This document shows, one piece after another, positions 34,679 to 43,399 of a DNA stretch of 56,554 nt; the first letter of the stretch is position 1; the number at the start of each line of letters is the position of its first letter. Both the position numbers and the translations under genes were made by a program. The stretch lies in NCBI GenBank assembly GCA_945861635.1, contig CAMAWH010000033.1, positions 1-56,554 on the forward strand. The letters are read 5' to 3'. This stretch comes from Klebsiella pneumoniae. Its GTDB lineage: Bacteria > Myxococcota_A > UBA796 > SXON01. The notes under the pieces were generated by a model. The model made no database searches and had not been told where the DNA came from. It saw only the letters and a program-made list of their open reading frames with translations.

Positions 34679-35662
34679 TTATGACCTCTCAAAGTTGCAG
34701 TTCAGCAAGTTGCACGACCGCGTACACAGATGCACTTGATGCCGCCGGCGCATGGTCCCCACCGCGTTCCAAACGTGTTTCATCGAACGCGCGTCCGCGA
34801 TATTTCCGACCGGTTCCAGAAAATAACAAAGCCGCACGTTTCCGGCGGGGTCGAAGGCAATATCCGAGTGCCCGGCCTTGCACACCTCGCCATTATACGT
34901 GGACGGATTCCGGAAATGCCTTTTGAAGGCTTCCAGTTGGTCCACGGAATTGCAAACCTGGCCCGCAGCCCCACGCTCCGCAATTAAAACATCCAGCGCC
35001 GCGTCAATGGCTCCCAACTCCTTCGGCCACATGGGAGATCGACGCCACCACCCCGGATCGTGCGCATTCTCCCCGAAGTTCTGGTAGAGCGGCTGCAACA
35101 CCAGCTCGTACCCTCGTGATTTCACCCACGAGAGCAGCGGGGGAATCTCCTCAGCATTCCCGCCGTGCAATATACAAGCGATAATTACCCGCGGATTCGG
35201 CCGTCGATCCAATCGATCGCACACCTCCATCATCTTCCTGAAGGTGCCCGGACGGCCGCGTGAATGATCCACGGTGGCCTCGGAAAATCCATCCAACGAG
35301 AGGTAGGCGACGCTGACGCCGGCGTCACACAACGCATCCGCGCGGTCGTCCGTCAGCAACCAACCGTTGGTGTTGAACGTCACGGAAAACCCAAGCCGAA
35401 CGGCCCGTGCCATCAACCGCTCGAGATCCTTCCGGAGCAGCGGCTCTCCCCCGACGAAGTTCATGGCTGCGGGGCCGAGCCACTCGGCGAGTTCGTCGAT
35501 GACGCCCGCCCACGCCGCTTCCGGGAGATCCTCCGCCTTGTTTTTGTAGATGTCGCAGTGGTGACACGGGAGAAAACACCGATCCGTGACCGACAAATGG
35601 ACCTGCGTCGGCAGCCCCTCGGCGTGGCGCAGACGTAACTGAGAGAGCGCGCGCTCGATCAC
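34679..35662 (-). CDS. Radical SAM/SPASM protein (pair A, gene 2)
   Basis: 327 residues from GTG 35662, sharing GTGA with the stop of the preceding gene; a longer TTG start would overlap that gene by 145 bases. The 4Fe-4S ligands are Cys29, Cys33 and Cys36 (C-F-L-P-C-H-H-C). GGEPLL follows near residue 72, SLDGFSE near 123. The C-terminal SPASM region has CNSVDQ, GEVCKAGHSD, VRLCYFLEPVGNI and CTRSCNLLNC, enough Cys for two auxiliary clusters. SPASM enzymes commonly modify peptides or proteins. Substrate unknown; it is coupled to the next radical SAM gene upstream. Confidence 0.88.
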   Translation of the reverse strand: MIERALSQLRLRHAEGLPTQVHLSVTDRCFLPCHHCDIYKNKAEDLPEAAWAGVIDELAEWLGPAAMNFVGGEPLLRKDLERLMARAVRLGFSVTFNTNGWLLTDDRADALCDAGVSVAYLSLDGFSEATVDHSRGRPGTFRKMMEVCDRLDRRPNPRVIIACILHGGNAEEIPPLLSWVKSRGYELVLQPLYQNFGENAHDPGWWRRSPMWPKELGAIDAALDVLIAERGAAGQVCNSVDQLEAFKRHFRNPSTYNGEVCKAGHSDIAFDPAGNVRLCYFLEPVGNIADARSMKHVWNAVGTMRRRHQVHLCTRSCNLLNCNFERS

Positions 35663-36711
35663 GATGCGCTCCCGATCTCTTCCGCGGAAATATCCGAGTA
35701 GTTCGCCGACCGCGGAATGAAACAACCCTGGCAGGCCGGCAGTCCGTCGTATCTCCCGACCGCGACTTGACGACGATTTTTCGCCATCGCCTGTCCCCAC
35801 CAAATCGCGGAAAATGGCTGGTGATTAACGCTGCCGAGCACATTCTCCAGCCGATTGTCACGCGTGCAGGTCGTGACGCGCCCATCCCACCCGATGACGG
35901 GACTTTTCCAGAAACAACCACAGATGCCGGGGCCGCCGACCACGGCAACCGGTGTCGCGGCCGGGCGCGGCAACGCCAGCCCTTGCCGCGCCATCTCGCC
36001 ACGAAATACCGAATTGGCGACCGCCTGCTCACCGGTCGACGGCGCGTCCAACTGGCGAAAGAAAATTATCGCGTCGTCACCGGGTGGCACATTCTGCGCC
36101 GCCGCTCGGAAGGACATGCCGCGCGTCCGGCACGCGGCCTCCCAACGCTCGCGAAATGCCGCCGCTTCCGTCACGTTGTTCGGACCCACGATGAATTGAA
36201 AAATCGGCCGGGGCCAACGCGCACGCGTCGCGGATCGCGCGTCAAGAAACCCATCAATATTATTGGTAACGTTCGCGAATTCATCGCGCCCCTTGACACG
36301 CCGATAGGTTTCCGCGGTACTGGCATCTATTGAAAAATGCCAGGTCTGCGGCACGGGCGATTCATTCAGCGCGATGCGCACCCGATCCCGACCCAGATGC
36401 GTTCCGTTCGTGTGGATTTCGATGGCACCGAACAGCCCCGGCGCCGACCGCAACGCGAGTTGGTACAGGGCACCGAACTCCGGGTGCAGGAGCGGCTCAC
36501 CCAACCAGAAAAAAATGAGCGTGTCGAAACGCGCGCCGACCGCTCTCAGATCAGCGAAGACGTTTTCCGCAGTCGCCAACTGTAGAAAGCCCACTCTCCC
36601 GTGATGGGGATGGGCCGTTCCTTCCGCTACCGTGCAGTGGACGCAGGCCAGCGAGCACTGGTTCGTCGTTTCAAGAACGAGGTAGCTGCCGGGGAGCGTG
36701 ACGGGCTGCAC
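35659..36711 (-). CDS. Radical SAM/SPASM protein (pair A, gene 1)
   Basis: 350 residues from GTG 36711. Cys19, Cys23 and Cys26 are the cluster ligands (C-S-L-A-C-V-H-C). The segment FFWLGEPLLHPEF and HFSIDAS match the second radical SAM gene at 38587, so the two are paralogues. After a FRQLDAPSTGEQAVANSVF block the C-terminal SPASM part has GICGCFWKSPVIGWDGRVTTC, then GLPACQGCF. It is followed by gene 2 with a 4-base overlap and preceded by the small exported protein gene at 36735 with a 23-base gap. Confidence 0.88.
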   Translation of the reverse strand: MQPVTLPGSYLVLETTNQCSLACVHCTVAEGTAHPHHGRVGFLQLATAENVFADLRAVGARFDTLIFFWLGEPLLHPEFGALYQLALRSAPGLFGAIEIHTNGTHLGRDRVRIALNESPVPQTWHFSIDASTAETYRRVKGRDEFANVTNNIDGFLDARSATRARWPRPIFQFIVGPNNVTEAAAFRERWEAACRTRGMSFRAAAQNVPPGDDAIIFFRQLDAPSTGEQAVANSVFRGEMARQGLALPRPAATPVAVVGGPGICGCFWKSPVIGWDGRVTTCTRDNRLENVLGSVNHQPFSAIWWGQAMAKNRRQVAVGRYDGLPACQGCFIPRSANYSDISAEEIGSAS

Positions 36712-36734
36712 CCGTCCAGCGTAGCCCGGAGAAA

Positions 36735-36992
36735 CTAGCGCAGCGCGGCGCGCGGCATCCAGTGGCCGGCAATCCAGTGGCCGTGGCGCGCATAATGCCC
36801 GTCGATCCAAACCATTCCGGTATGCGGCGCCATGTGCCAGCCCGTAGCCACCACCACCAGCGGCGCGAACGACGCCGAGATCACGACCCGCGGGCCACCG
36901 GCCGCCCGGTGGGCGACGCGACCCGAATGTGCGAACGCGACGGTGGACCAAAGCGAAAGGACTGCAATCAGGACGACTTTGAGGGGATGCAT
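36735..36992 (-). CDS. Small exported WxxGxW-type protein
   Basis: 85 residues from ATG 36992, with an AAGGAG ribosome-binding site 8 bases before it. A clear signal peptide (LKVVLIAVLSLWSTVAFA) is followed by an Ala/Val-rich mature part ending in VWIDGHYARHGHWIAGHW, the W-x2-G-x-W repeat type found in small periplasmic proteins. Its position directly ahead of radical SAM gene 1 of pair A makes it a candidate partner or substrate, but the repeat type also occurs without radical SAM genes. Confidence 0.65.
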   Translation of the reverse strand: MHPLKVVLIAVLSLWSTVAFAHSGRVAHRAAGGPRVVISASFAPLVVVATGWHMAPHTGMVWIDGHYARHGHWIAGHWMPRAALR

Positions 36993-37047
36993 GGTGTTCT
37001 CCTTGGGAACATCCATCCGACGCGGCGAGCCCTCCGCCTATTCGAAA

Positions 37048-37488
37048 CTACTCACAGCTCATGAGCGCGCAGGCATGGGTTGTCTTCCCGGCCCCAATGG
37101 GAAACTCCATTTCCGCGTGACACGAGTCGGGACCGCGTTGCGTGCTCGCCTTGAACGTCCACTGCCCCGCACCCAGCTTCTGACTGACGATTCCATCTCC
37201 GGATGTCTGGCCGGGCGTCTGCACTCCCCCTGTTTCCGTCGGCTCCAGCGTGTAGTTTTTATAGGCGACGTATTCGGGTTGATGGGGATCCTCCACCGCG
37301 TCGTTGATCACCAGGAGATCCAACTCGCCACTCGATCCATCCCCGCCTCCTTCTTCCTGATTCCAGGCACTTGCGTCGTCCGGAGTGTCGCAGAAGTTCG
37401 CGTCGGCGGAAGTGTCGATTCCGGTGGACGGGGCGCCGGCACACGCCGCGAGAGCCAGGAGGGGGAGGAGGACGGAAGGCAGGCGCAT
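37048..37488 (-). CDS. Lipoprotein of unknown function
   Basis: 146 residues. Signal peptide and lipobox (LLALAAC, Cys16) are clear. The mature part starts with a Gly/Ser/Asp linker and contains a beta-rich region (LDLLVINDAVED, YVAYKNYTLEPTETGG, LGAGQWTFKASTQRG) and two to four Cys at the end (DSCHAEMEF, HACALMSCE). It is divergent from the radical SAM gene at 37535 (46-base gap), which suggests shared regulation. No family is recognised. Confidence 0.6.
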   Translation of the reverse strand: MRLPSVLLPLLALAACAGAPSTGIDTSADANFCDTPDDASAWNQEEGGGDGSSGELDLLVINDAVEDPHQPEYVAYKNYTLEPTETGGVQTPGQTSGDGIVSQKLGAGQWTFKASTQRGPDSCHAEMEFPIGAGKTTHACALMSCE

Positions 37489-37534
37489 TCACCAATCCTA
37501 CCGCGGGAGCCCCCACGAGTGCTACTGTGGACGC

Positions 37535-38590
37535 GTGGATGAGCTCACCGCCATCGCCGATCGCATCACCCGGCGGGATTCGGGCGGCGTGCGCGGACCG
37601 TGGACGCTGGAGCTGTACCCGACGCTCGCGTGCAACCTTGATTGCGGGTTTTGCGACACGACGGATCGCCACCGGCCGCCCGTGAACGAATTGGGGGAGG
37701 CGCGCACGCTCGCGCTCCTCGATGAAGCCGCTGCATCGGGCGTTCAGCGCGTTTTCATCCTCGGCGGCGGGGAACCGCTACTCGCCGCCCACACGCCGGC
37801 CCTGATGCGCCGGGTGAAGCAGCATGGAATGGAGGGCATCCTCACCACCAATGGCACGCTCATGGGCGAGCCCGTACGGCGGATGATGGTGGAGGTCGGA
37901 TGGGATGAAGTGCACGTGAGCATCGACGGTGCGACGCCGAGCACCCATGACCGGCTTCGCGGACGAATCGGAGCCTTCGACCGATCGATTCGCGCACTAT
38001 GTCGTCTGCGATCGCTCCGAAACGGTCACCGCGCTCCACGCCTTGCGCTCCACACGGTCATCACGCGCGAAAACGTGGATGAAATTGCCGACATCGTGCG
38101 CCTCGCGGCGGCAGTGGGTGCGGAGCGCGTCGAATTCGATGGATTGATCGCGTACCGGCCCGAGCAGCGCGCGCACGCCCTCGATGAGGAGGCGCGCCGC
38201 CGACTGCCCTCCCGGGCCCGCGCCGGTCTCGACATCGCGGCCTCGCACGGCATCGTTACGACCCTTCACCGTTTCCTGGATGCGGTGGAGCGCGGCACGC
38301 TGCCGCCCGCACCCGGAACCGGGATTGGCTACGGCACCGCCCCGTGTCTCAAGGCCTGGCACTCTCTGGTGGTCGCGGCGGACGGACGGACATCGCCGTG
38401 CTGTGTTCTGGCCGGAACGGGCGAGAGTGTTGCGTCCGCGCCTCTCTCCGAGGTCTGGGAAAACAGCGCCTCCCTTACGACGATTCGAGCGGGCATGCTC
38501 GCGGGCCGGCCCACGGGACGCTGCGCCGAGTGCTCGGAAAACATCCTCGCCCACGAACGCGCGATTCGCGCGCACCTGCCTGCCGCATGA
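37535..38590 (+). CDS. Radical SAM/SPASM protein (pair B, gene 1)
   Basis: 351 residues from GTG 37535. Cluster ligands Cys33, Cys37 and Cys40 (C-N-L-D-C-G-F-C), GGGEPLLAAH near 75, TTNGTL near 110 and SIDGATP near 130 are standard core motifs. The C-terminal part has APCLKAWHSLVVAADGRTSPCC and RCAECSEN, a SPASM domain. Substrate unknown. Its stop overlaps the ATG of the next radical SAM gene (ATGA), so the pair is coupled. Confidence 0.88.
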   Translation: MDELTAIADRITRRDSGGVRGPWTLELYPTLACNLDCGFCDTTDRHRPPVNELGEARTLALLDEAAASGVQRVFILGGGEPLLAAHTPALMRRVKQHGMEGILTTNGTLMGEPVRRMMVEVGWDEVHVSIDGATPSTHDRLRGRIGAFDRSIRALCRLRSLRNGHRAPRLALHTVITRENVDEIADIVRLAAAVGAERVEFDGLIAYRPEQRAHALDEEARRRLPSRARAGLDIAASHGIVTTLHRFLDAVERGTLPPAPGTGIGYGTAPCLKAWHSLVVAADGRTSPCCVLAGTGESVASAPLSEVWENSASLTTIRAGMLAGRPTGRCAECSENILAHERAIRAHLPAA

Positions 38591-39330
38591 ACGTCAACCT
38601 CGAACTGACCGATCACTGCAACATCAAGTGCCGGATGTGCAGCCAATCGCTGCGTGACGAGGCCCACGGCGCCAAGCCGGCGTTCATGGATTTCGACACG
38701 TGGCGGCGCGCGATTCTCGGCCTTCGCGGATTGGAAAATGTCAGCCTTTGCCCGCACTGGCTCGGCGAACCGCTGCTGCACCCGGAATTCGATCGGTTCG
38801 CGGAGTACGCGTTTGCCGCGAACCGCAACAATGCACTTTTCCGCTATTTCAAGGTCCACACCAACGCCGTCATCCTCCCCCCGGACCGAACCGACCTGGT
38901 CCTCCGCCTCGCGGCGACACCATCCCTCGCGCCAGACACCTTTCTCGCCATCCACTTCTCGATCGACGCCTTTTTCACGGCCACGTATGCCTTCGTCAAA
39001 GGGGCCGACCGACGTGAGATTGTGTACCGCAACGTGGAGCGGTTCCTGCGGGCCCGCGGCACGGCCACGCGCCCGGTCGCGCACTTGGCGTTCGTCGTGC
39101 AAGAAGGAAATCATCGGGAGGTGCAGGCGTTCGTTGACCACTGGGGCGGCCTGCTGACCGAACTCGGCCGCCCGTGGAACCTGACCGGAGAATGGCCGCC
39201 AATGGACGCGGACGCCGTGTACCTTCGCCGCCTCAACACCGGCGATCAGCCCGGCGCCGACGCCATACACGCACAGGCCTGCCGCGCCGTCGGAATCGCG
39301 CCACAACGCCGCGCGGACGGGAGCTTTTGA
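38587..39330 (+). CDS. Radical SAM protein lacking its SPASM domain (pair B, gene 2)
   Basis: 247 residues. Cluster ligands Cys11, Cys15 and Cys18 (C-N-I-K-C-R-M-C), LGEPLLHPEF and HFSIDAF are intact. The sequence is homologous to the gene at 35659 up to a shared LNTGDQPGADAIHAQA block, then ends at QRRADGSF, where the paralogue continues for about 90 residues with a Cys-rich SPASM domain. A matching free SPASM domain is encoded at 46156. Stop TGA overlaps the start of the lipoprotein gene at 39330. Confidence 0.85.
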   Translation: MNVNLELTDHCNIKCRMCSQSLRDEAHGAKPAFMDFDTWRRAILGLRGLENVSLCPHWLGEPLLHPEFDRFAEYAFAANRNNALFRYFKVHTNAVILPPDRTDLVLRLAATPSLAPDTFLAIHFSIDAFFTATYAFVKGADRREIVYRNVERFLRARGTATRPVAHLAFVVQEGNHREVQAFVDHWGGLLTELGRPWNLTGEWPPMDADAVYLRRLNTGDQPGADAIHAQACRAVGIAPQRRADGSF

Positions 39331-39968
39331 TGATTTTCGTCCTACTCGCATGCGCCGACCAATTCCACACCGCGCGCGGGGATGAAACCGTGCGGGCGGC
39401 CCTGTGGTTCGATCAGGGTGCCACGGGCGGCGTATCCACCGTCGCAGTTATCGCTGCAAACTCCACGATTCCCTGCGAGGCCGAAGACGTAAAAAACAAC
39501 CCGGACACACCCACGATCGACGAAGCCGCGTCTGCCGTCGAGTGGTGGCAGGCGCAGCTCGCGGCCGCCGTCACGCGAGAGGGCGCGTGGATCGCCGTCT
39601 TTCGATATGGTGTCGATGCCGGAGCGTTGCCGACGGGAAAAATCGACCTCGCGCCGGACGGCTGGCCCGGAGACACGGACGGTTTCGGGGGCGCCGGTTG
39701 GCTGCACATCAACGAATCCCGCCTCGGAGAACAGCTCGGCGCCGTCTACACCTATGAGCCCACGGACTACGACGTCGATGAGCTGGCCGTAGGCGAGTTG
39801 GTCGCGTCCGACGACGCGGGGAAACTCGGCGTGACCTTCGACCTTGGCGTGGACCTGTCCGGTGCATTCTCCGCCGAGAAGTGCGAGAGCGATGCGCTGA
39901 TTTCGGCGGCCGTCCGCGCGCTCCGCAGTTTTGCCGAAGGCGACCTCGACATCGTCGATCCCGACTGA
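39330..39968 (+). CDS. Lipoprotein of unknown function
   Basis: 212 residues. The N-terminus MIFVLLAC is a very short lipobox signal with no basic residue. The mature protein is acidic, without a known domain, with an Asp-rich end. It is coupled to the radical SAM gene upstream by a TGATG overlap, so it could be a substrate or partner; that is inference. Its end runs against the convergent TPR-like gene. Confidence 0.55.
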   Translation: MIFVLLACADQFHTARGDETVRAALWFDQGATGGVSTVAVIAANSTIPCEAEDVKNNPDTPTIDEAASAVEWWQAQLAAAVTREGAWIAVFRYGVDAGALPTGKIDLAPDGWPGDTDGFGGAGWLHINESRLGEQLGAVYTYEPTDYDVDELAVGELVASDDAGKLGVTFDLGVDLSGAFSAEKCESDALISAAVRALRSFAEGDLDIVDPD

Positions 39969-39972
39969 GCGC

Positions 39973-40290
39973 CTATTCGCCCTCGAGTTCGTCGATCAGT
40001 CCCTCGATTTCCGCGCGCGTCTTGCCATCCCCCGTGCGCGTGGCGGCCTCGAAGCCGCGCCGGAGCGTCGTAAGGCAACGCACGCGATCCCCCGATTCTT
40101 TGCAGGCAGAACCATAGTGATAGTAGGCCACCGCGTAGTCCGGATGCACGACGAGGAGGTTGTCAAACGCAGCAAAACACTCTTCCCACGCCTTTGCCTT
40201 CCGCAGCTCCATCGCCAGGGCGTAGAGCCCGAAACGGTCCGTCGGCTTTCGAGAAACATAGTCGCGGGCGGCCGCGAGTCGGTCGGACAT
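39973..40290 (-). CDS. Small TPR-like protein
   Basis: 105 residues from ATG 40290. Two to three TPR-like helical hairpins are visible (RFGLYALAMELRKAKAWEECF, then AVAYYHYGSACKESGDRVRCL). Small TPR adaptors usually bind partner proteins. The gene is divergent from the MopE/FG-GAP lipoprotein gene at 40355. Confidence 0.7.
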   Translation of the reverse strand: MSDRLAAARDYVSRKPTDRFGLYALAMELRKAKAWEECFAAFDNLLVVHPDYAVAYYHYGSACKESGDRVRCLTTLRRGFEAATRTGDGKTRAEIEGLIDELEGE

Positions 40291-40354
40291 GGAAGCCTCG
40301 TGCGGCAAGTCGAGCACATCCGTTGTATCCTGTCCCGACCCTTCGGAGACGCCC

Positions 40355-42538
40355 GTGCGCGCGACACCCCAGCTCCTGCCCCTGCTCGCCCTCAGCGTCC
40401 TTGCGTTGCCCGGTTGCGGCGGCGTCACGAATCAAACCGGCTCGGGCGTCACCGACACGAACACGGCAACGGGAACGGCGCCGGACGTTCGTCTCGGCGA
40501 AGAAAGCTACGACTTCGGGGCCCTCGTGGTTGGCACCGCGCCCCCCGCCAAGTTGATGAACATCGCAAACGTCGGCGGCACGGATTTGGTGATCACCTCG
40601 ATCACGGTGGACGCGCCGTTCACGGTAAACCCGCTTTCGCTCTCTCTCTCCCCCGGTGCATCGACCCAGCTCACCATCCGCGTTCAACTGACAACGTATG
40701 AGGACGCGGATTCCGACATCACCATCACCAGTAACGACGAAGACCAGGGCGAACTGCGCATCGCGCTCTCCGCCGAAGCCATCGTCGATGCCGATCAGGA
40801 CGGCCACGATCTCGTCGCCGGCGGGGGCGATGATTGTGACGACACGAATCCGTTGGTCTATCCGGGAGCGCCCGAGGTCTGGTACGACGACGTCGATGAA
40901 AATTGTGACGGTCTGAGCGACTATGATCACGATCTGGACGGGTACGACGCCGAGACCGACCAACACCCCGTGGACCTCGCCGATTGTCAGGACACCGATC
41001 CCGAATTCCATCCGCATGCAGAAGATGTTCCGTACGACAATCGCGATACCAATTGCGACGGATTGGACGACTGGGACTACGATCAGGATGGCTCGCGCTC
41101 CTCGGACTACGGTCGCGGGCTCGACTGCAATGACAACAACCCCGACGTGAATTCCAGCGGCACCGAGCGCCTCAACGGCGAGGATGACGACTGCAACGAC
41201 CTCTTCGATGACCATGCCGAGGTCGAGAACAGCGAGTACACCTATTTGGCCGATGGGAACTACGATCGCGTCGGCTATGCGATGGCCATCGGTGACCTTG
41301 ATATGGACGGGTTTGCCGAGGTCATCGTCGGCTCGCCGTACGCGGGGGCCACGAATGCGAGTGGCGCAGGACGCGGCGCGGTTTCTGTCTTCAAGGGGGG
41401 GAGCGCGCTGAAAGCCGACGGAACGCACGCCGACAAAGCCAACAATTACATCGAGGGAGATGGGAGTTCAGACACCCTTGGCGTGGCCGTCACCGTGATG
41501 GGGGATTGGAACGACGACGGCACGAACGACCTTGCGATGTGCGCGTCGGCGATCTCCGGAAACAGCGGTACCGTCTACATCCTCGATGGCAATGACGCCG
41601 TGAGCCGCGGCGACACCAGTGACGCGCTGGCAACGTACACCGGAGGCATCAACAACTACCTCGGCCGAGGGCTCGGCACCGACATCGACCTCGATGGAGA
41701 CGGCATGGACGACCTCATCGCCGCCTACGCATCGGGCTCGTCCAACGCCATCGCGCTGACGTACGGCGGCGACTCCGGTTCGTTCGGCATCGGCTCCGTG
41801 GATGGGGTGTGGACAACGACGGGCACGGAGTCAGCATTCTACCGAAATGCGCCGGTTGGCGGCGATTTTGACGGGGACGGGTTGACGGACCTCGTGCTCT
41901 CGGATGGGTCGGCGGATTCGTTCGGCACCGACGCCGGAGAGGTGTGGGTCCTGTGGGGCCAGAGCAGTCACTATGGCGGGAACAACGTGATTCAGGCCGT
42001 TGCGACAACCGTGGCACACGGCGGGGTGTCCGGCGCAAAGGCTGGCTGGGCGACACAGATGGGAGACGACTGGGACACGGACGGTGACGACGAGCTGTGG
42101 ATGTACAACGCGTCGGACGGCCTATACGTCGTCGAAGGCGGCCCGGAACGCCGTTACGCGTTCGACCCCACCGCCGACTACGCGGCGTACTACGACTGGG
42201 TGGAAATCGCGACGGACGCCGAGATGATCCGGCAAACGGGAGATTGGTCCGGAGATGGGTCGAGCGACATGATGGTTTTTTTGGAGGACGCCTCCAGCTA
42301 CTACGGTCAAGTCATGATCTTCTCGTCCGCGCTGCGGGGTGATCTCGACGCGAAAGCGGATCGCATCGGGAATGGAAAAGGGACGAGCGACTATGGGAAT
42401 GGCAACGCCGGGTACGGCATGGCGCCGAAAGGCGGGGATATCGATGGCGACGGCCTGAGCGACTTTGCCATCGGCGATCCCGAAGCCACCACCAACGCCG
42501 GCGAAGCGTACGTGCTTTTGAACGAGCACACAGAATAA
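40355..42538 (+). CDS. Lipoprotein with MopE-type motifs and FG-GAP repeats (second)
   Basis: 727 residues from GTG 40355, giving a lipoprotein signal with lipobox ALPGC and a GGAGAC ribosome-binding site 10 bases before; an earlier ATG at 40289 adds a non-signal extension. The parts are an ASH-like domain (ESYDFGALVVGTAPPAKLM), three DxDxDG/DCDD blocks (residues about 150-290), then FG-GAP/propeller repeats to the end (GDLDMDGFAEVIVG, GDWNDDGTNDLAMC, DGDGLSDFAIGDP). It has the same architecture as the lipoprotein at 11784 but only short MopE blocks instead of the 68-residue repeats. Confidence 0.82.
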   Translation: MRATPQLLPLLALSVLALPGCGGVTNQTGSGVTDTNTATGTAPDVRLGEESYDFGALVVGTAPPAKLMNIANVGGTDLVITSITVDAPFTVNPLSLSLSPGASTQLTIRVQLTTYEDADSDITITSNDEDQGELRIALSAEAIVDADQDGHDLVAGGGDDCDDTNPLVYPGAPEVWYDDVDENCDGLSDYDHDLDGYDAETDQHPVDLADCQDTDPEFHPHAEDVPYDNRDTNCDGLDDWDYDQDGSRSSDYGRGLDCNDNNPDVNSSGTERLNGEDDDCNDLFDDHAEVENSEYTYLADGNYDRVGYAMAIGDLDMDGFAEVIVGSPYAGATNASGAGRGAVSVFKGGSALKADGTHADKANNYIEGDGSSDTLGVAVTVMGDWNDDGTNDLAMCASAISGNSGTVYILDGNDAVSRGDTSDALATYTGGINNYLGRGLGTDIDLDGDGMDDLIAAYASGSSNAIALTYGGDSGSFGIGSVDGVWTTTGTESAFYRNAPVGGDFDGDGLTDLVLSDGSADSFGTDAGEVWVLWGQSSHYGGNNVIQAVATTVAHGGVSGAKAGWATQMGDDWDTDGDDELWMYNASDGLYVVEGGPERRYAFDPTADYAAYYDWVEIATDAEMIRQTGDWSGDGSSDMMVFLEDASSYYGQVMIFSSALRGDLDAKADRIGNGKGTSDYGNGNAGYGMAPKGGDIDGDGLSDFAIGDPEATTNAGEAYVLLNEHTE

Positions 42539-42571
42539 TTAGCCCCCGAAGCCGATCACGTGCAAGCGTGG

Positions 42572-43399
42572 CTACCAGAACCGCCACCCCGCACGAACAG
42601 TAGCCCCCCCGAACATCCAGATCAGCGCTCCCAACGCTAAGAATGGCCCGAAAGGGATGGCAAGGCGCAGGCCCTTTCCCTTCACCAGCGCCACGGAAAT
42701 CCCAACCGAGGCGCCGACGATGGAGGCCACCATGATCACCACAATCATCGCCGGGAAAGCGCCAAAGTAGCTGCCAAGGAGAGCAAGGAGCTTGACGTCT
42801 CCCATGCCCATCCCCTCTTCCCGCCGAACGAGCCAATAGATGCCCATGATCGCGGCGAGTCCACCGGCCCCGACCACGGCGCCGAGGACCGATTGCTGCC
42901 AAGTCGGCACGCCGACGTAGCCGAGGTGCCCGAGCAGAAGTGCCCCTCCAACGCCGACCGGTACGGAGTAGATGCTGAACTCGTCGGGAATGATGCCATG
43001 CCGCAGGTCGATAAACGTCAAACCCGCCAGGCAGAACAGCAGCCAGAAATACCAGGCGAACGCCGTGAGATGACGGAGATCGATGTCCGCCAAGTCGGGC
43101 ACCACGTGCCGGAAAAGCAACAACGACATGACCCCGAAGAATGCCTCAACGATGGGATACAATGGCGAAATATCTGCCTTGCACGCGCGACAACGCCCGC
43201 GCAGCCACACCCACGCAAGCACCGGAACGTTATCGTAGGCCTTGATCGGCGTCGCGCACTTCGGGCAGGCGGATCCCGGCCAAACGACCGATCGATCTTC
43301 CGGCATCCTGGCGATGCAAACGTTGAGAAAGCTGCCGAACAACAGACCGATCAGGGCGGCGTAAGCACAAAATACGGCGTAGGCGATGTCCGGGGTCAT
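42572..43399 (-). CDS. Prepilin peptidase PilD/GspO (A24)
   Basis: 275 residues from ATG 43399. Two Cys pairs (CPKC near 49, CRAC near 74) form the zinc site of the N-terminal domain. Catalytic Asp residues are in IDLRHGIIPDEF near 133 and GMGMGDVKLL near 196. Eight or so membrane helices. PilD cleaves and N-methylates type IV pilin and type II secretion pseudopilin precursors; it is distinct from the small CpaA at 18687. It is the last gene of the minus-strand operon beginning at 47173. Confidence 0.9.
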   Translation of the reverse strand: MTPDIAYAVFCAYAALIGLLFGSFLNVCIARMPEDRSVVWPGSACPKCATPIKAYDNVPVLAWVWLRGRCRACKADISPLYPIVEAFFGVMSLLLFRHVVPDLADIDLRHLTAFAWYFWLLFCLAGLTFIDLRHGIIPDEFSIYSVPVGVGGALLLGHLGYVGVPTWQQSVLGAVVGAGGLAAIMGIYWLVRREEGMGMGDVKLLALLGSYFGAFPAMIVVIMVASIVGASVGISVALVKGKGLRLAIPFGPFLALGALIWMFGGATVRAGWRFW

